Positions 26,435 to 35,080 of a stretch of 64,000 bases of DNA are shown one piece after another (position 1 is the stretch's first letter; each line of letters starts with the position of its first letter). The DNA comes from Mariniphaga sediminis (lineage in GTDB: Bacteria > Bacteroidota > Bacteroidia > Bacteroidales > Prolixibacteraceae), in NCBI RefSeq assembly GCF_003573545.1, contig NZ_QWET01000001.1, positions 496,001 to 560,000 on the forward strand, read 5' to 3'. The notes under the pieces were generated by a model. It was not told where the DNA came from. It worked only from the letters and a program-made list of their open reading frames with translations, and searched no databases. The position numbers were made by a program, and so were the translations under genes.

Positions 26435-28249
26435 ATGAAGGAGGTCATGCTTACCATTATTCTCGGTGGTTTTTTTCTTCTGGCATTTGCCGGGGAAGGA
26501 GAACCTGAAGGAGACAGACTTAAAAGTATATGGGGCGAACAGGTGAACCCCGAAAATCCTTTGCCTGAATATCCGCGACCTCAGATGAAGAGGAACGAAT
26601 GGCGGAACCTGAACGGGCAATGGAGTTACGCATTAACGGAAAAGGGAAGCAGCTTTCCCACTGCATTCGACGGTAAAATTCTTGTTCCTTTTCCAATTGA
26701 ATCCAGCCTTTCCGGAGTGCAGAAACGGGTAGGGGAAAACCAGGAATTGTGGTATCAGAGGACTTTTACAATTCCATCTTCCTGGAAAAATAAACAGGTA
26801 ATCCTGCATTTTGGGGCAGTTGACTGGAAAGCCGATGTGTGGGTGAATGATATTAAAGTGGGAATGCACAAAGGAGGCTACACACCTTTCAGCTTTGATG
26901 TTACTCCTTTTCTGATAAAGGATGGCGCCCAGAAATTGATGGTAAGAGTTTGGGACCCTACGGACAAAGGATTCCAGCCCCGGGGAAAACAGGTTGAAGA
27001 CCCGGGCGGAATATGGTACACACCGGTTACCGGTATATGGCAAACTGTGTGGATTGAGCCTGTTGAAAAAACATACATTTCTCATTTGAAAACCATTCCA
27101 AATATTGACGGAGAGAATGTTACTGTTTTGGCATCGGTTGAAGGAATAACTTCATCTGATATTGTTGAGGTGAAAGTACTGGAAAACGGGAATGTGAAAG
27201 GTATTGGCAGGGCCGCAGTCAATGAGGAAGTCCTGGTAAGCCTCCCCGGTGCCAAACTTTGGAGCCCCGAATCTCCTTTTTTGTATGATATGGAGGTTTC
27301 TGTTTTGCGTGAAGGAAAAGAATTGGACAAAGTGGAGAGCTATTTGGGAATGAGGAAAATATCTGTTGCCAGAGACGCCAATGGCATTGTAAGAATGCAA
27401 TTAAATAACAAGGATTATTTCCAGTTTGGACCGCTTGACCAGGGGTGGTGGCCCGACGGGCTTTACACAGCTCCTTCCGACGAGGCCCTGTTGTATGATA
27501 TTAAAAAAACCAAAGACTTCGGTTTTAATATGATTCGTAAACATGTGAAGGTAGAGCCGGCCAGGTGCTACTACCACTGCGACCGCGAAGGGATTTTGGT
27601 CTGGCAGGATATGCCAAATGGAGACCGCTCTCCTAAATGGCAGATGCGAAACTATTTTAATGGCCTTGAACTGAAGCGCAGCGCAGAATCGGAAGCGAAT
27701 TTTCGTCGCGAATGGAAAGAAATAATGGACTTAACGTACTCAAATCCGTCTGTTGTTGTGTGGGTTCCGTTCAACGAGGCCTGGGGGCAGTTTAAAACAC
27801 CGGAAATTGTGGAATGGACAAAAAATTACGATCCTTCCCGGTTGGTGAATCCGGCCAGTGGAGGGAACCACTACGATGTGGGAGACATACTCGACATGCA
27901 CAATTATCCGGAACCTGTAATGGGCCTGTTCGACTCCAAACGTGTCAACGTATTAGGAGAATACGGAGGAATTGGACTGGCAGTGGAAGGACACTTGTGG
28001 GAACAGGATCGCAACTGGGGATATGTGCAGTATAAAACTTCCGAAGAAGCTACGGATGCTTACATCAAAATGGCCGAAAAACTAAAGCAACTAATACCGA
28101 ATGGTTATTCAGCAGCCGTTTACACCCAGACTACGGATGTGGAAATGGAAGTTAACGGCCTGATGACATACGACCGGAAGATTATTAAGCTGATTGAAGA
28201 AAGAATCAGGAAAGTGAACAAAGAGGTTTGTAATGCACTGAATGAATAA
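26435..28249 (+). CDS. GH2-family glycoside hydrolase (beta-galactosidase/glucuronidase-like)
   Basis: Exported retaining beta-glycosidase, 604 aa. The signal peptide is about 1-16 (VMLTIILGGFFLLAFAG). The sugar-binding jelly roll is at about 30-200 (EWRNLNGQWSYAL, LWYQRTFTIPSSWKNKQVIL, VWVNDIKVGMHKGGYTPFSF), an Ig-like domain at about 205-310 and a TIM barrel from about 320. The acid/base Glu is in WVPFNEAWGQF near 448; the nucleophile candidate is Glu in VLGEYGGIG near 509. Domain order matches GH2, but it is shorter than the 1000-aa LacZ type. It stands outside the main PUL, alone between dsbD and a sigma factor, so its substrate is open. Confidence 0.9.
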   Translation: MKEVMLTIILGGFFLLAFAGEGEPEGDRLKSIWGEQVNPENPLPEYPRPQMKRNEWRNLNGQWSYALTEKGSSFPTAFDGKILVPFPIESSLSGVQKRVGENQELWYQRTFTIPSSWKNKQVILHFGAVDWKADVWVNDIKVGMHKGGYTPFSFDVTPFLIKDGAQKLMVRVWDPTDKGFQPRGKQVEDPGGIWYTPVTGIWQTVWIEPVEKTYISHLKTIPNIDGENVTVLASVEGITSSDIVEVKVLENGNVKGIGRAAVNEEVLVSLPGAKLWSPESPFLYDMEVSVLREGKELDKVESYLGMRKISVARDANGIVRMQLNNKDYFQFGPLDQGWWPDGLYTAPSDEALLYDIKKTKDFGFNMIRKHVKVEPARCYYHCDREGILVWQDMPNGDRSPKWQMRNYFNGLELKRSAESEANFRREWKEIMDLTYSNPSVVVWVPFNEAWGQFKTPEIVEWTKNYDPSRLVNPASGGNHYDVGDILDMHNYPEPVMGLFDSKRVNVLGEYGGIGLAVEGHLWEQDRNWGYVQYKTSEEATDAYIKMAEKLKQLIPNGYSAAVYTQTTDVEMEVNGLMTYDRKIIKLIEERIRKVNKEVCNALNE

Positions 28250-28320
28250 TGTAAAAAGATGCTGCTACCTGAAAAGTAAATTACTTCAATCCTTCTATAT
28301 TCATTTGATTATTCCTATTA

Positions 28321-28914
28321 TTGTATCCGTTGAAAGGGGAGAAATCAAATACTGACCTTCTGAAACTCCTGAAGAAGGGAAATATACGCGCTTTTGATGC
28401 TATTTATGAAAAGTATTCCAAAAGATTGTATGTATTTGTATTTCGTTACATTAAACAGAAAACTGATGCAGAAGAGATTGTTCAGGAGGTTTTTTTGAAG
28501 ATATGGGAGTCAAGGGAAAAAATTGATTTGTATTCCTCCTTCGATTCTTTCCTTTTCACCATCGCCTACAATAATACCATCAGTTTGCTTCGAAAGAGGG
28601 TGAACGAAAAGAAATACCTTGAGCATTTAAAACATAAACAACAAGTGAGTGACAATGAGGGTATTATTGCGGAGATGCATTTTAAGGAAATTGAGAAACG
28701 GGTTAAATCTTTGTTGGAACAATTAACCCCGAGACAAAAGGAGATATTTTATTTGAGCAGGGAAGAAGGTCTGACTCACGAGGAAATTGCCAAAAAACTG
28801 AATATTTCTGCCAATACAGTAAAAAACCATTTGGTAGCTACGCTGGCTTTTTTGAAATCCGGAATTTCAGGAAATATGTTAGCCATTATGTTATTTGTTC
28901 ATTTATTTTTGTGA
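28321..28914 (+). CDS. ECF-type RNA polymerase sigma-70 factor, no anti-sigma neighbour
   Basis: Extracytoplasmic-function sigma factor, 197 aa. Region 2 lies at about 20-90 (FDAIYEKYSKRLYVFVFRYI, DAEEIVQEVFLKIWES, FDSFLFTIAYNNTISLLRKR). Region 4 lies at about 130-182 (LEQLTPRQKEIFYLSREEG, THEEIAKKLNISANTVKNHL). The C-terminal hydrophobic tail NMLAIMLFVHLFL is common in Bacteroidota ECF factors of this expansion. No ATG is available: an upstream in-frame stop at 28303 leaves TTG 28321 or TTG 28330 as the start. Such factors usually sit beside a FecR anti-sigma gene and an STN-type SusC. Here the next gene is a metallophosphoesterase, so its control is unknown. Confidence 0.9.
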   Translation: MYPLKGEKSNTDLLKLLKKGNIRAFDAIYEKYSKRLYVFVFRYIKQKTDAEEIVQEVFLKIWESREKIDLYSSFDSFLFTIAYNNTISLLRKRVNEKKYLEHLKHKQQVSDNEGIIAEMHFKEIEKRVKSLLEQLTPRQKEIFYLSREEGLTHEEIAKKLNISANTVKNHLVATLAFLKSGISGNMLAIMLFVHLFL

Positions 28915-29053
28915 CCGGTTTATTCAGTTATGTAATTGCCCGGATATTCAGAAATTACATCCATTCTGAACTATTCATTCACGGCATTTTTTATATCCGG
29001 CTGCAAAAAACGGGCAGGAACCTGAACCCTTCGAAGTTATAGAATTTAATGAG

Positions 29054-30205
29054 GTGAAACAGAGGAACACATATATGCTATTTTTTACTATTGTAATCGC
29101 GGTTAATCTAATCGTTAACTTTTATATTTTTTCCCGAACACGTGCGGTCTTTCCGGAAGGAAACAAGCAATGGATGACCGTTCTTTTCTGGGTTGTGGCC
29201 TTTGCCTATGTCATTGGTCGGTTTGTCGAACGTACAGGCCCTATGTGGCTTGCCGAAACGTTTGTGAAAATAGGCTCGTGGTGGCTGGGGGCGATGGTCT
29301 ATCTCACCCTGCTTTTTTTACTGACTGACATTCTGCGCGGGGTAAACGGCCTTTTCAATGGTTCGGATTTATTGCGTTTTGCCTGGCTAAGCGGAAAAGG
29401 GAAAACAGTTGTCTGGGTGGTTTATTCCTTTACAGCAATCATTTTGTTTGGAGGCTACCTCAGCGCAAAATATCCCACTGTGCGGAGGGTTCCCATCCAA
29501 ATCAGCAAACAGGTTCCCGATGGAGGGCAAAAGGTATTGCTGGTATCCGATATTCACCTCGGAATGACGATAACCAATGGACGGCTCAAAAGAATGGTAG
29601 ATCTGGTCAACCGGGAAAAGGCTGATGTGATTTTACTCGCCGGCGATATTTTTGATGAAGACCTCGGACCGGTTATTCAAAATAATATGGGTGATTTATT
29701 AAAAAATTTGAAGGCCAAACAGGGTGTATTTGCGGTTCTGGGAAATCATGAGTTTTATGGAAATGCTTCCGCTGCCCTGGAATACCTCGAAAATCATAAC
29801 ATTACGGTGTTGCGCGATAGTGTGGTTACACTTCCCAATGGAGTTGAAATTGTGGGGCGCGAAGATATTACCGCAGAAAGAATGTACGGTAAGCCCCGGA
29901 AGTCATTGGACGAATTGCTTGCCGGAGTGAATGAAAAGAACCCGGTCTTTATGCTTGATCATCAGCCATACAAGCTTTCGGAGGTTGCTGCGCATAAGGT
30001 CGATTTGCAGGTCTCCGGACATACCCATAACGGGCAGATGTGGCCTTTTAATTACATCACCGGGGCGTTGTTTGAAATCAGCCGGGGGTACGGGAAAATC
30101 CTTGATACCCATTTTTATGTTTCTTCGGGATACGGTACCTGGGGGCCACCTATTCGCACCAACAGCCGCTCGGAAATCATTGTGTTGGAAGTATCAGGAA
30201 ACTAA
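29054..30205 (+). CDS. Membrane-anchored calcineurin-like metallophosphoesterase
   Basis: 383 aa: four hydrophobic segments in residues 8-150 (MLFFTIVIAVNLIVNFYIF, MTVLFWVVAFAYVIGRFV, LGAMVYLTLLFLLTDIL, VVWVVYSFTAIILFGGYL), then a metallophosphatase domain from about 165. The metal ligands are visible in order: VSDIHLG, LLAGDIFDE, LGNHEFYG, LDHQPYK and SGHTHNGQ. This is the YkuE/YaeI-like architecture, acting on phosphodiesters or phospholipids at the inner membrane; the substrate is unknown. GTG 29054 is the first start available; ATG 29075 is an alternative that would still keep most of the first helix. Confidence 0.9.
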   Translation: MKQRNTYMLFFTIVIAVNLIVNFYIFSRTRAVFPEGNKQWMTVLFWVVAFAYVIGRFVERTGPMWLAETFVKIGSWWLGAMVYLTLLFLLTDILRGVNGLFNGSDLLRFAWLSGKGKTVVWVVYSFTAIILFGGYLSAKYPTVRRVPIQISKQVPDGGQKVLLVSDIHLGMTITNGRLKRMVDLVNREKADVILLAGDIFDEDLGPVIQNNMGDLLKNLKAKQGVFAVLGNHEFYGNASAALEYLENHNITVLRDSVVTLPNGVEIVGREDITAERMYGKPRKSLDELLAGVNEKNPVFMLDHQPYKLSEVAAHKVDLQVSGHTHNGQMWPFNYITGALFEISRGYGKILDTHFYVSSGYGTWGPPIRTNSRSEIIVLEVSGN

Positions 30206-30266
30206 ACTCAGCCCTTTTAATAACGAGATTTTTTCCAAATCCAACCAGGCAGTTATTTTAATTTTA

Positions 30267-30274
30267 TAATTTTG
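30267..30274 (+). promoter_or_regulatory. Candidate -7 element before the small secreted protein
   Basis: TAATTTTG matches TAnnTTTG exactly and lies 30 bases before the TTG start at 30304. No convincing TTTG at -33. Confidence 0.35.
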
Positions 30275-30290
30275 AGAATTATGAAACGGA

Positions 30291-30296
30291 AGGAGG
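30291..30296 (+). promoter_or_regulatory. Shine-Dalgarno deciding a TTG start
   Basis: AGGAGG lies seven bases before TTG 30304. ATGs at 30281 and 30297 are in other frames; the first stops after eight codons. The site therefore supports TTG as the initiator of the secreted protein. Confidence 0.5.
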
Positions 30297-30303
30297 ATGG
30301 ATC

Positions 30304-30837
30304 TTGAGAAACCTGATTTTTTTATGGCTTATTTTTTCCGGCACAGTGATATTTGCCCAGGAACCACTCATGCCTCTTCTGCCTGAGAAGGATTCAACAA
30401 TGCTGGAAACAGAGCGTAAGTTGATGTATCATCAATTGCTCTCGGGCATCTCGCCTTTGGGAGATTTGATGCAACCTTTGCAACTTCCCGAATTCGATTT
30501 CAGGGGGGAGCTGGCCAAACGGTGGAGTTATGATTTTTCCGGAGTTTCAACAAATCAATGGACAATGAACGGATTTATGCCGGGACATTTCGGACTGGTG
30601 TCTTCGCCGTTTCTCCGTGGTGAAACCGTGTTTAGCGGGGCAGTCTACCAACTGAACGATCGTTTTACACTGGGCGGATACAGCTACGGCGCCAATTCTG
30701 TATTTACAGCGCCTTTCCCAAACCAGGGAATAAACAATTTCGATTTTCGGGGTTCTACCCTGTTTTTGAAATATAATGTGTCGAAAAATTTTAAAATCGA
30801 AACCCGAGTCAATGTCACCCATGGCCCCGGCTATTAA
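30304..30837 (+). CDS. Small secreted protein of unknown function, beta-barrel-like
   Basis: I do not recognise this 177-aa protein. It starts with a clear signal peptide (MRNLIFLWLIFSGTVIFAQ). A polar stretch with MPLLPEKDSTMLETERKLMY follows, then an alternating aromatic/glycine region from about 75 (LAKRWSYDFSGVSTNQW, FTLGGYSYGANSVFTAPFP, FDFRGSTLFLKYNVSKNFKI) that reads like strands of an outer-membrane barrel. The last residues, RVNVTHGPGY, do not form the usual terminal aromatic strand of a full-length barrel, so it may be a short periplasmic or surface protein. TTG start with an AGGAGG site. It precedes the AddA-like gene by 57 bases. Confidence 0.7.
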   Translation: MRNLIFLWLIFSGTVIFAQEPLMPLLPEKDSTMLETERKLMYHQLLSGISPLGDLMQPLQLPEFDFRGELAKRWSYDFSGVSTNQWTMNGFMPGHFGLVSSPFLRGETVFSGAVYQLNDRFTLGGYSYGANSVFTAPFPNQGINNFDFRGSTLFLKYNVSKNFKIETRVNVTHGPGY

Positions 30838-30894
30838 TTCAGAAATGCCTCTGTCACCCTTAAAACTTTCAACATTGAACTTTAAATTTTTTCC

Positions 30895-33800
30895 ATGTTA
30901 ACTGTTTACAAAGCATCGGCCGGTTCGGGCAAAACTTTCCAACTGGTAGCGGAATACCTGAAGCTTTTGCTGAAAAATCCGCTTAGTTACCGGAACATTC
31001 TGGCTGTAACCTTTACCAACAAGGCCACACATGAAATGAAAAGCCGTATTCTGGAACAATTGTATTTACTGGCAAATAATCAGGATTCTGCTTATCTGGA
31101 CGTTTTACAAAAAGAAAGTTTGCTTACGGAGACAGCTATTCGCCAAAAGGCAGGGCAGGTACTGAAGAATATTTTGCATGACTACAACCGTTTTTCGGTT
31201 AGCACCATCGACTCATTCACCCAACGTGTAATTAAAGCGTTTAACCGGGAGATGGGAATTTCGCCCCATTTTATCCTCGAACTGGATAATGAATTGATAC
31301 TGGAAGAAGCGGTTGACAGGCTTCTGGCAAAGGTAGATACCGACAAACAACTTCGAAAATGGCTGGTGAAATTCAGCGAGGAAAAAATAAAGAAAAACCG
31401 CAGTCAGCGCATTGAAGAGGATATTAAATTATTGGGTAAAGAACTGTTCAAAGAGAAGTTCCAGCTTTTTTTTCCGGTTGCCCGTGGGGAGAATACGGCT
31501 TATACCCGTGATAATCTGGATGCTTTTCGCAAAGAACTGGGAACGATTATTTCCCGGTTTGAGAAAACGATCAAAATAAAAGCGCAGGAATGTTGGAAAG
31601 TTATTGAAGATAACGGGTTTTCTATCGATGATTTTGCTTATAAAATGGCTGGTGTCGGGGGGTATCTGAAAAAGCTTTCGGAAGGAATAATTGACGAACC
31701 CAAAAAACGTGTGCTGGATGCGGAAGAATCGGCAGAAAAGTGGTTTCCCAAATCGCACAAAGAAAAAGATCGGCTGGGGCAGCTTGTGGAAAACCAGCTT
31801 CAGCCGGCACTGCGGGAGATTCTTTCTTTTTATTCAGGAAACAGCGTACCGTATTTTTCAGCGGTGGAAGTGCGGAAACAGTTGCGTATGCTGGGCATTC
31901 TTACGGATTTAAAAGAAGAGATTGAATTGTTGCTGCAAGAGAAAGGTGTTTTGCAACTTTCAGATTCCAACCTGCTGTTAAGCAAGATTATTGGCGATAC
32001 CGACTCGCCGTTTATTTATGAAAAAATTGGGACCCGGTTCAACTACTTTATGCTGGATGAGTTTCAGGACACCTCGGCATTGCAATGGTATAATTTTAAG
32101 CCACTGGTTGCCAACGCCCTGTCTGAAGGGCACCCGGCGTTGCTTGTAGGCGACGTGAAACAGTCTATTTACCGCTGGCGCAACAGTGACTGGAATATTC
32201 TGGCTTCGCAAATTAACTCCGACTTTCCGCAGTTTCCACCCAAAGAGATTCCTCTCGACAAAAACTGGCGTAGCCGGCGTAATGTTATCGATTTTAATAA
32301 TGCTGTCATTGGCCAATTAAAACAGGCTTTCCTTGGTTTTCTGTTTGATGAGATTGGAGAAGAAAGTTACCGGGAAAAATTTGATGCAGTTTACCATCAT
32401 TTTCAGCAGGAACCTGGAAATTCTCAAGAAGGACAGACCGGGTTGGCAGAAGTTTGTTTTTTGCCGGATGATGATTTTGACAATGAGTCAACCGGACTGT
32501 TGATTGAGCAGGTAAAATGGCTTCAGGACAGTGGGCTGAAAGCTTCCGATATTGCCATTCTTATCCGGAAAAACAGCGAAGGTGCCAAAATCATTGAGGC
32601 TTTTTTAGCTGCGGCCAAACGGGAGGGGAATAAAAAATACAATCTTTCGGTGCTTTCCAATGAGTCACTTTTCTTGCATGCTTCGCGCGGGGTAAATCTG
32701 GTAATGCTGGTTGTCGGGTTATTGATTGAACCGGAAAGTAAAATTCAGAAAACCGCCTTGTTACACCTCTGGCTTTCCTGGCTGAAGCCTGAACTGAAAT
32801 CTGCCGGAATCGTTTTGTCCGGTGACAATCAACTGACTTTCGATTTTGACAGTTCTGTCCCGGAGGATGAAGGAAACTGGCATATTCACAACGATTTCGA
32901 AGCCGTTTTTGAGTTGAAACTGGCGCAAAAAATGAAACAGCTCTGGCAAAAATCGTTGCTTGCTTCGCTGGATGAAACAGTAACGGAGATTTGTGCGTTG
33001 TTCGGCCTTTTCAACCTGGAGTCTGAGTTGCCTTTTTTACAAACCCTGATAGATCAGGCTGCGGAGCTTAAAACATCCCTTTCCAATGATTTGTCCAACC
33101 TGTTGTTTTGGTGGAATGAGAAAGGGTATAAAACTTCGGTGAATGTAAATGAGGAGGTGGATTCGGTGAGGTTACTTACTGTGCATAAAGCGAAGGGCCT
33201 GGAGTTTGAAGCTGTTTTGATTCCATTTTTTAACTGGGATACTTCATGGACGGGCAACCTGGCTCCCTTGCTGTGGTGCCGGACTGAAACCGAACCGTTC
33301 AACCGTTTTCCTCTTTTGCCGGTAAGAGCAGGGAGTAAACTCACCGGCACGATTTTCAGGGAAGACTATTTCGAGGAAAAGGCAAATAGTTTCACCGACT
33401 CGCTGAACCTTGTTTATGTAGCTTTTACCCGGGCAAAATCCGCGTTGTTCGTTCATTGTAAAAAAACTCCTGAAAAGAAAAAGGGAAGTTCAGGCAAGCC
33501 ATTGAAATCGATCAACTCCCTGTTGGAATATTCGCTGGAGCAAATGACATCCGGGGAGCAATTTTCTCATTGTCTGAATGAGGATAACACGGTTTTCCGT
33601 TTTGGTGAATTACCGGAGTTTGGTTTGGAAAAGAGTACGCAGGAAACGGGTTGGATAAAAAAGTATCGGCACAACGATTTTAGTGAGCGTATTCAGCTGC
33701 GTCTGAACAGCGAAGATTTTCTTGCAAGCGGAGAACATTCCCGGTCGGTAAAAAATACAGGAAAGCTGGTGCATGAAATACTGGCGGAGGTGAAAACGGC

Positions 33801-34170
33801 AGATGATATAGAGCCCGCCTGCAATAAAGCCTTCCGGGAAGGAAGAATAACTGAAACGGAGCGGAATACTATTCTTGAAAAATTGGAAACCAGCTTAAAG
33901 AATCCGGAGATTAGGCGCTGGTTCGACAGCCGGTTCAATGTGCTGAATGAACGAAACCTGCTCCTACCCGGTAAGCTGCTTCGCCCTGATCGTATGATGG
34001 TTTCTGGGAAACATGCCATTGTGGTAGATTACAAGTGGGGGGATAAAATGCCGGAAAAGTATCACAGTCAGGTGAAACGCTACGCGGAAACCCTTAAAAA
34101 ATGCGGTTTTGAAATGGTAGAAGGCTATTTGTGGTATATCAATCAGGATGAGGTGGAAAAGGTGGTGTAA
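30895..34170 (+). CDS. AddA/RecB-like UvrD-family helicase-nuclease
   Basis: ATP-dependent DNA helicase with a C-terminal nuclease, 1091 aa, for double-strand-break end processing. Superfamily 1 motifs in order: Walker A ASAGSGKTFQL at 7-17; Ia AVTFTNKATHEMK; motif II FMLDEFQDTSALQW near 386-399; III VGDVKQSIYRWRNSDW; IV LDKNWRSRRNVIDFN; V VRLLTVHKAKGLEFEAV; VI LVYVAFTRAKSALFV. The nuclease end shows KLVHEILAEV, then LRPDRMMVSGKHAIVVDYKW (Asp about 1032 and 1044, Lys 1046) and QVKRYAETL, the PD-(D/E)xK pattern. Bacteroidota usually pair this with an AddB-like nuclease gene; none is adjacent here. Confidence 0.92.
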   Translation: MLTVYKASAGSGKTFQLVAEYLKLLLKNPLSYRNILAVTFTNKATHEMKSRILEQLYLLANNQDSAYLDVLQKESLLTETAIRQKAGQVLKNILHDYNRFSVSTIDSFTQRVIKAFNREMGISPHFILELDNELILEEAVDRLLAKVDTDKQLRKWLVKFSEEKIKKNRSQRIEEDIKLLGKELFKEKFQLFFPVARGENTAYTRDNLDAFRKELGTIISRFEKTIKIKAQECWKVIEDNGFSIDDFAYKMAGVGGYLKKLSEGIIDEPKKRVLDAEESAEKWFPKSHKEKDRLGQLVENQLQPALREILSFYSGNSVPYFSAVEVRKQLRMLGILTDLKEEIELLLQEKGVLQLSDSNLLLSKIIGDTDSPFIYEKIGTRFNYFMLDEFQDTSALQWYNFKPLVANALSEGHPALLVGDVKQSIYRWRNSDWNILASQINSDFPQFPPKEIPLDKNWRSRRNVIDFNNAVIGQLKQAFLGFLFDEIGEESYREKFDAVYHHFQQEPGNSQEGQTGLAEVCFLPDDDFDNESTGLLIEQVKWLQDSGLKASDIAILIRKNSEGAKIIEAFLAAAKREGNKKYNLSVLSNESLFLHASRGVNLVMLVVGLLIEPESKIQKTALLHLWLSWLKPELKSAGIVLSGDNQLTFDFDSSVPEDEGNWHIHNDFEAVFELKLAQKMKQLWQKSLLASLDETVTEICALFGLFNLESELPFLQTLIDQAAELKTSLSNDLSNLLFWWNEKGYKTSVNVNEEVDSVRLLTVHKAKGLEFEAVLIPFFNWDTSWTGNLAPLLWCRTETEPFNRFPLLPVRAGSKLTGTIFREDYFEEKANSFTDSLNLVYVAFTRAKSALFVHCKKTPEKKKGSSGKPLKSINSLLEYSLEQMTSGEQFSHCLNEDNTVFRFGELPEFGLEKSTQETGWIKKYRHNDFSERIQLRLNSEDFLASGEHSRSVKNTGKLVHEILAEVKTADDIEPACNKAFREGRITETERNTILEKLETSLKNPEIRRWFDSRFNVLNERNLLLPGKLLRPDRMMVSGKHAIVVDYKWGDKMPEKYHSQVKRYAETLKKCGFEMVEGYLWYINQDEVEKVV

Positions 34171-34263
34171 GAAAGTATCAGGTAAATGCTGTTGGTTTCA
34201 TAAGTTGCTGCCTGTTCCGACATACGCGTTCAATATTTAAGGAGGCAGGTTGTAAATAATTTA

Positions 34264-34271
34264 TATTTTTG
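34264..34271 (+). promoter_or_regulatory. Candidate -7 element for the DUF4293 gene
   Basis: TATTTTTG matches TAnnTTTG exactly, 20 bases before the ATG. No TTTG at the expected distance upstream. Confidence 0.4.
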
Positions 34272-34290
34272 CGTGAAATTTTAGAAAATT

Positions 34291-34734
34291 ATGATTCAGC
34301 GAATTCAAACGATATACATTTTTTTAGCAGCAGTGCTGATCGGGTTGCTGCTGAAACTGAACTTTGCCGAACTGGCAGTGGATGGCAATTGGTATGTATT
34401 CAATGCGATGGGCATTGGAAGCGGGGAGGAGATGATATTTAACGGTTTGCCGGTAATGGGTTTTATCGGCTTAATTACGTTTTTGCATCTTATCACCATA
34501 TTCTTGTACAAAAAACGTATCGGACAAATCCGGTTGTTGAGCTTTACAATTATTCTGTTGCTGGGACTTTTGGGCATTATGCTTTACTTTTTGTATGCTG
34601 GCTTCGATGGAGCAGAAGTGGCTTTTAAAGTGCCCATGGTTTTTCCGCTGATTGCCATAATTCTCGACTACCTGGCCATTCGGTCCATTGGGAAAGATGA
34701 AGCATTGCTCAGGAGTTTAAACCGGATTCGCTAA
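34291..34734 (+). CDS. DUF4293-family membrane protein
   Basis: 147-aa integral membrane protein with four predicted helices: about 7-24 (IYIFLAAVLIGLLLKL), 52-72 (LPVMGFIGLITFLHLITIFL), 79-100 (IRLLSFTIILLLGLLGIML) and 110-130 (KVPMVFPLIAIILDYLAI). MIQRIQTIYIFLAA at the start is typical of this Bacteroidota-restricted family, whose function is unknown. The gene stands alone downstream of the helicase-nuclease with its own -7 box. Confidence 0.88.
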   Translation: MIQRIQTIYIFLAAVLIGLLLKLNFAELAVDGNWYVFNAMGIGSGEEMIFNGLPVMGFIGLITFLHLITIFLYKKRIGQIRLLSFTIILLLGLLGIMLYFLYAGFDGAEVAFKVPMVFPLIAIILDYLAIRSIGKDEALLRSLNRIR

Positions 34735-35014
34735 TGAACCAATAGCCTGTCGAGGCAGCATTCAATATTTTTCAGACGATTTCCCTTTTTTTGATCATTG
34801 GTTTTCAAATCGAAAATCACTATTCCTGAGATGTTTTTTTTTAGGAAAGGTGGGGCGTATGCATGAAGTAAGTTTGACCTTTACCTGTTAAAGTCTTCTC
34901 TGTAGCAACACCCGGAATGGTTTCCCCTCCCTGCGTATCTGATTGCTTTGTTACGGTAAGAAAAAGAGTGAAGGGATGAAGAATGAGGTTTGAGCCAGGC
35001 ACATGGTTTGGAAT
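34735..35014. other. Intergenic stretch without a recognised gene
   Basis: The minus strand is open across much of it, continuing an antisense frame from the nucleotidyltransferase gene. The predicted peptide has no recognisable family, so it is probably a shadow. Short T-rich runs occur (34786-34793, 34831-34842). The promoter of the next gene begins at 35015. Confidence 0.5.
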
Positions 35015-35045
35015 TTTGATTTGTTCCAGGTTACGACTATTTTTG
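35015..35045 (+). promoter_or_regulatory. Complete Bacteroidota-type promoter
   Basis: TTTG (35015-35018), a 19-base spacer, and TATTTTTG (35038-35045) match the TTTG / TAnnTTTG consensus at the right distance. This is the best promoter match found in the window. Transcription should start near 35052, about 29 bases before the GTG start. Confidence 0.55.
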
Positions 35046-35080
35046 TTTGATTTACAAAATAAAAGTTTTAAAAATTGACA

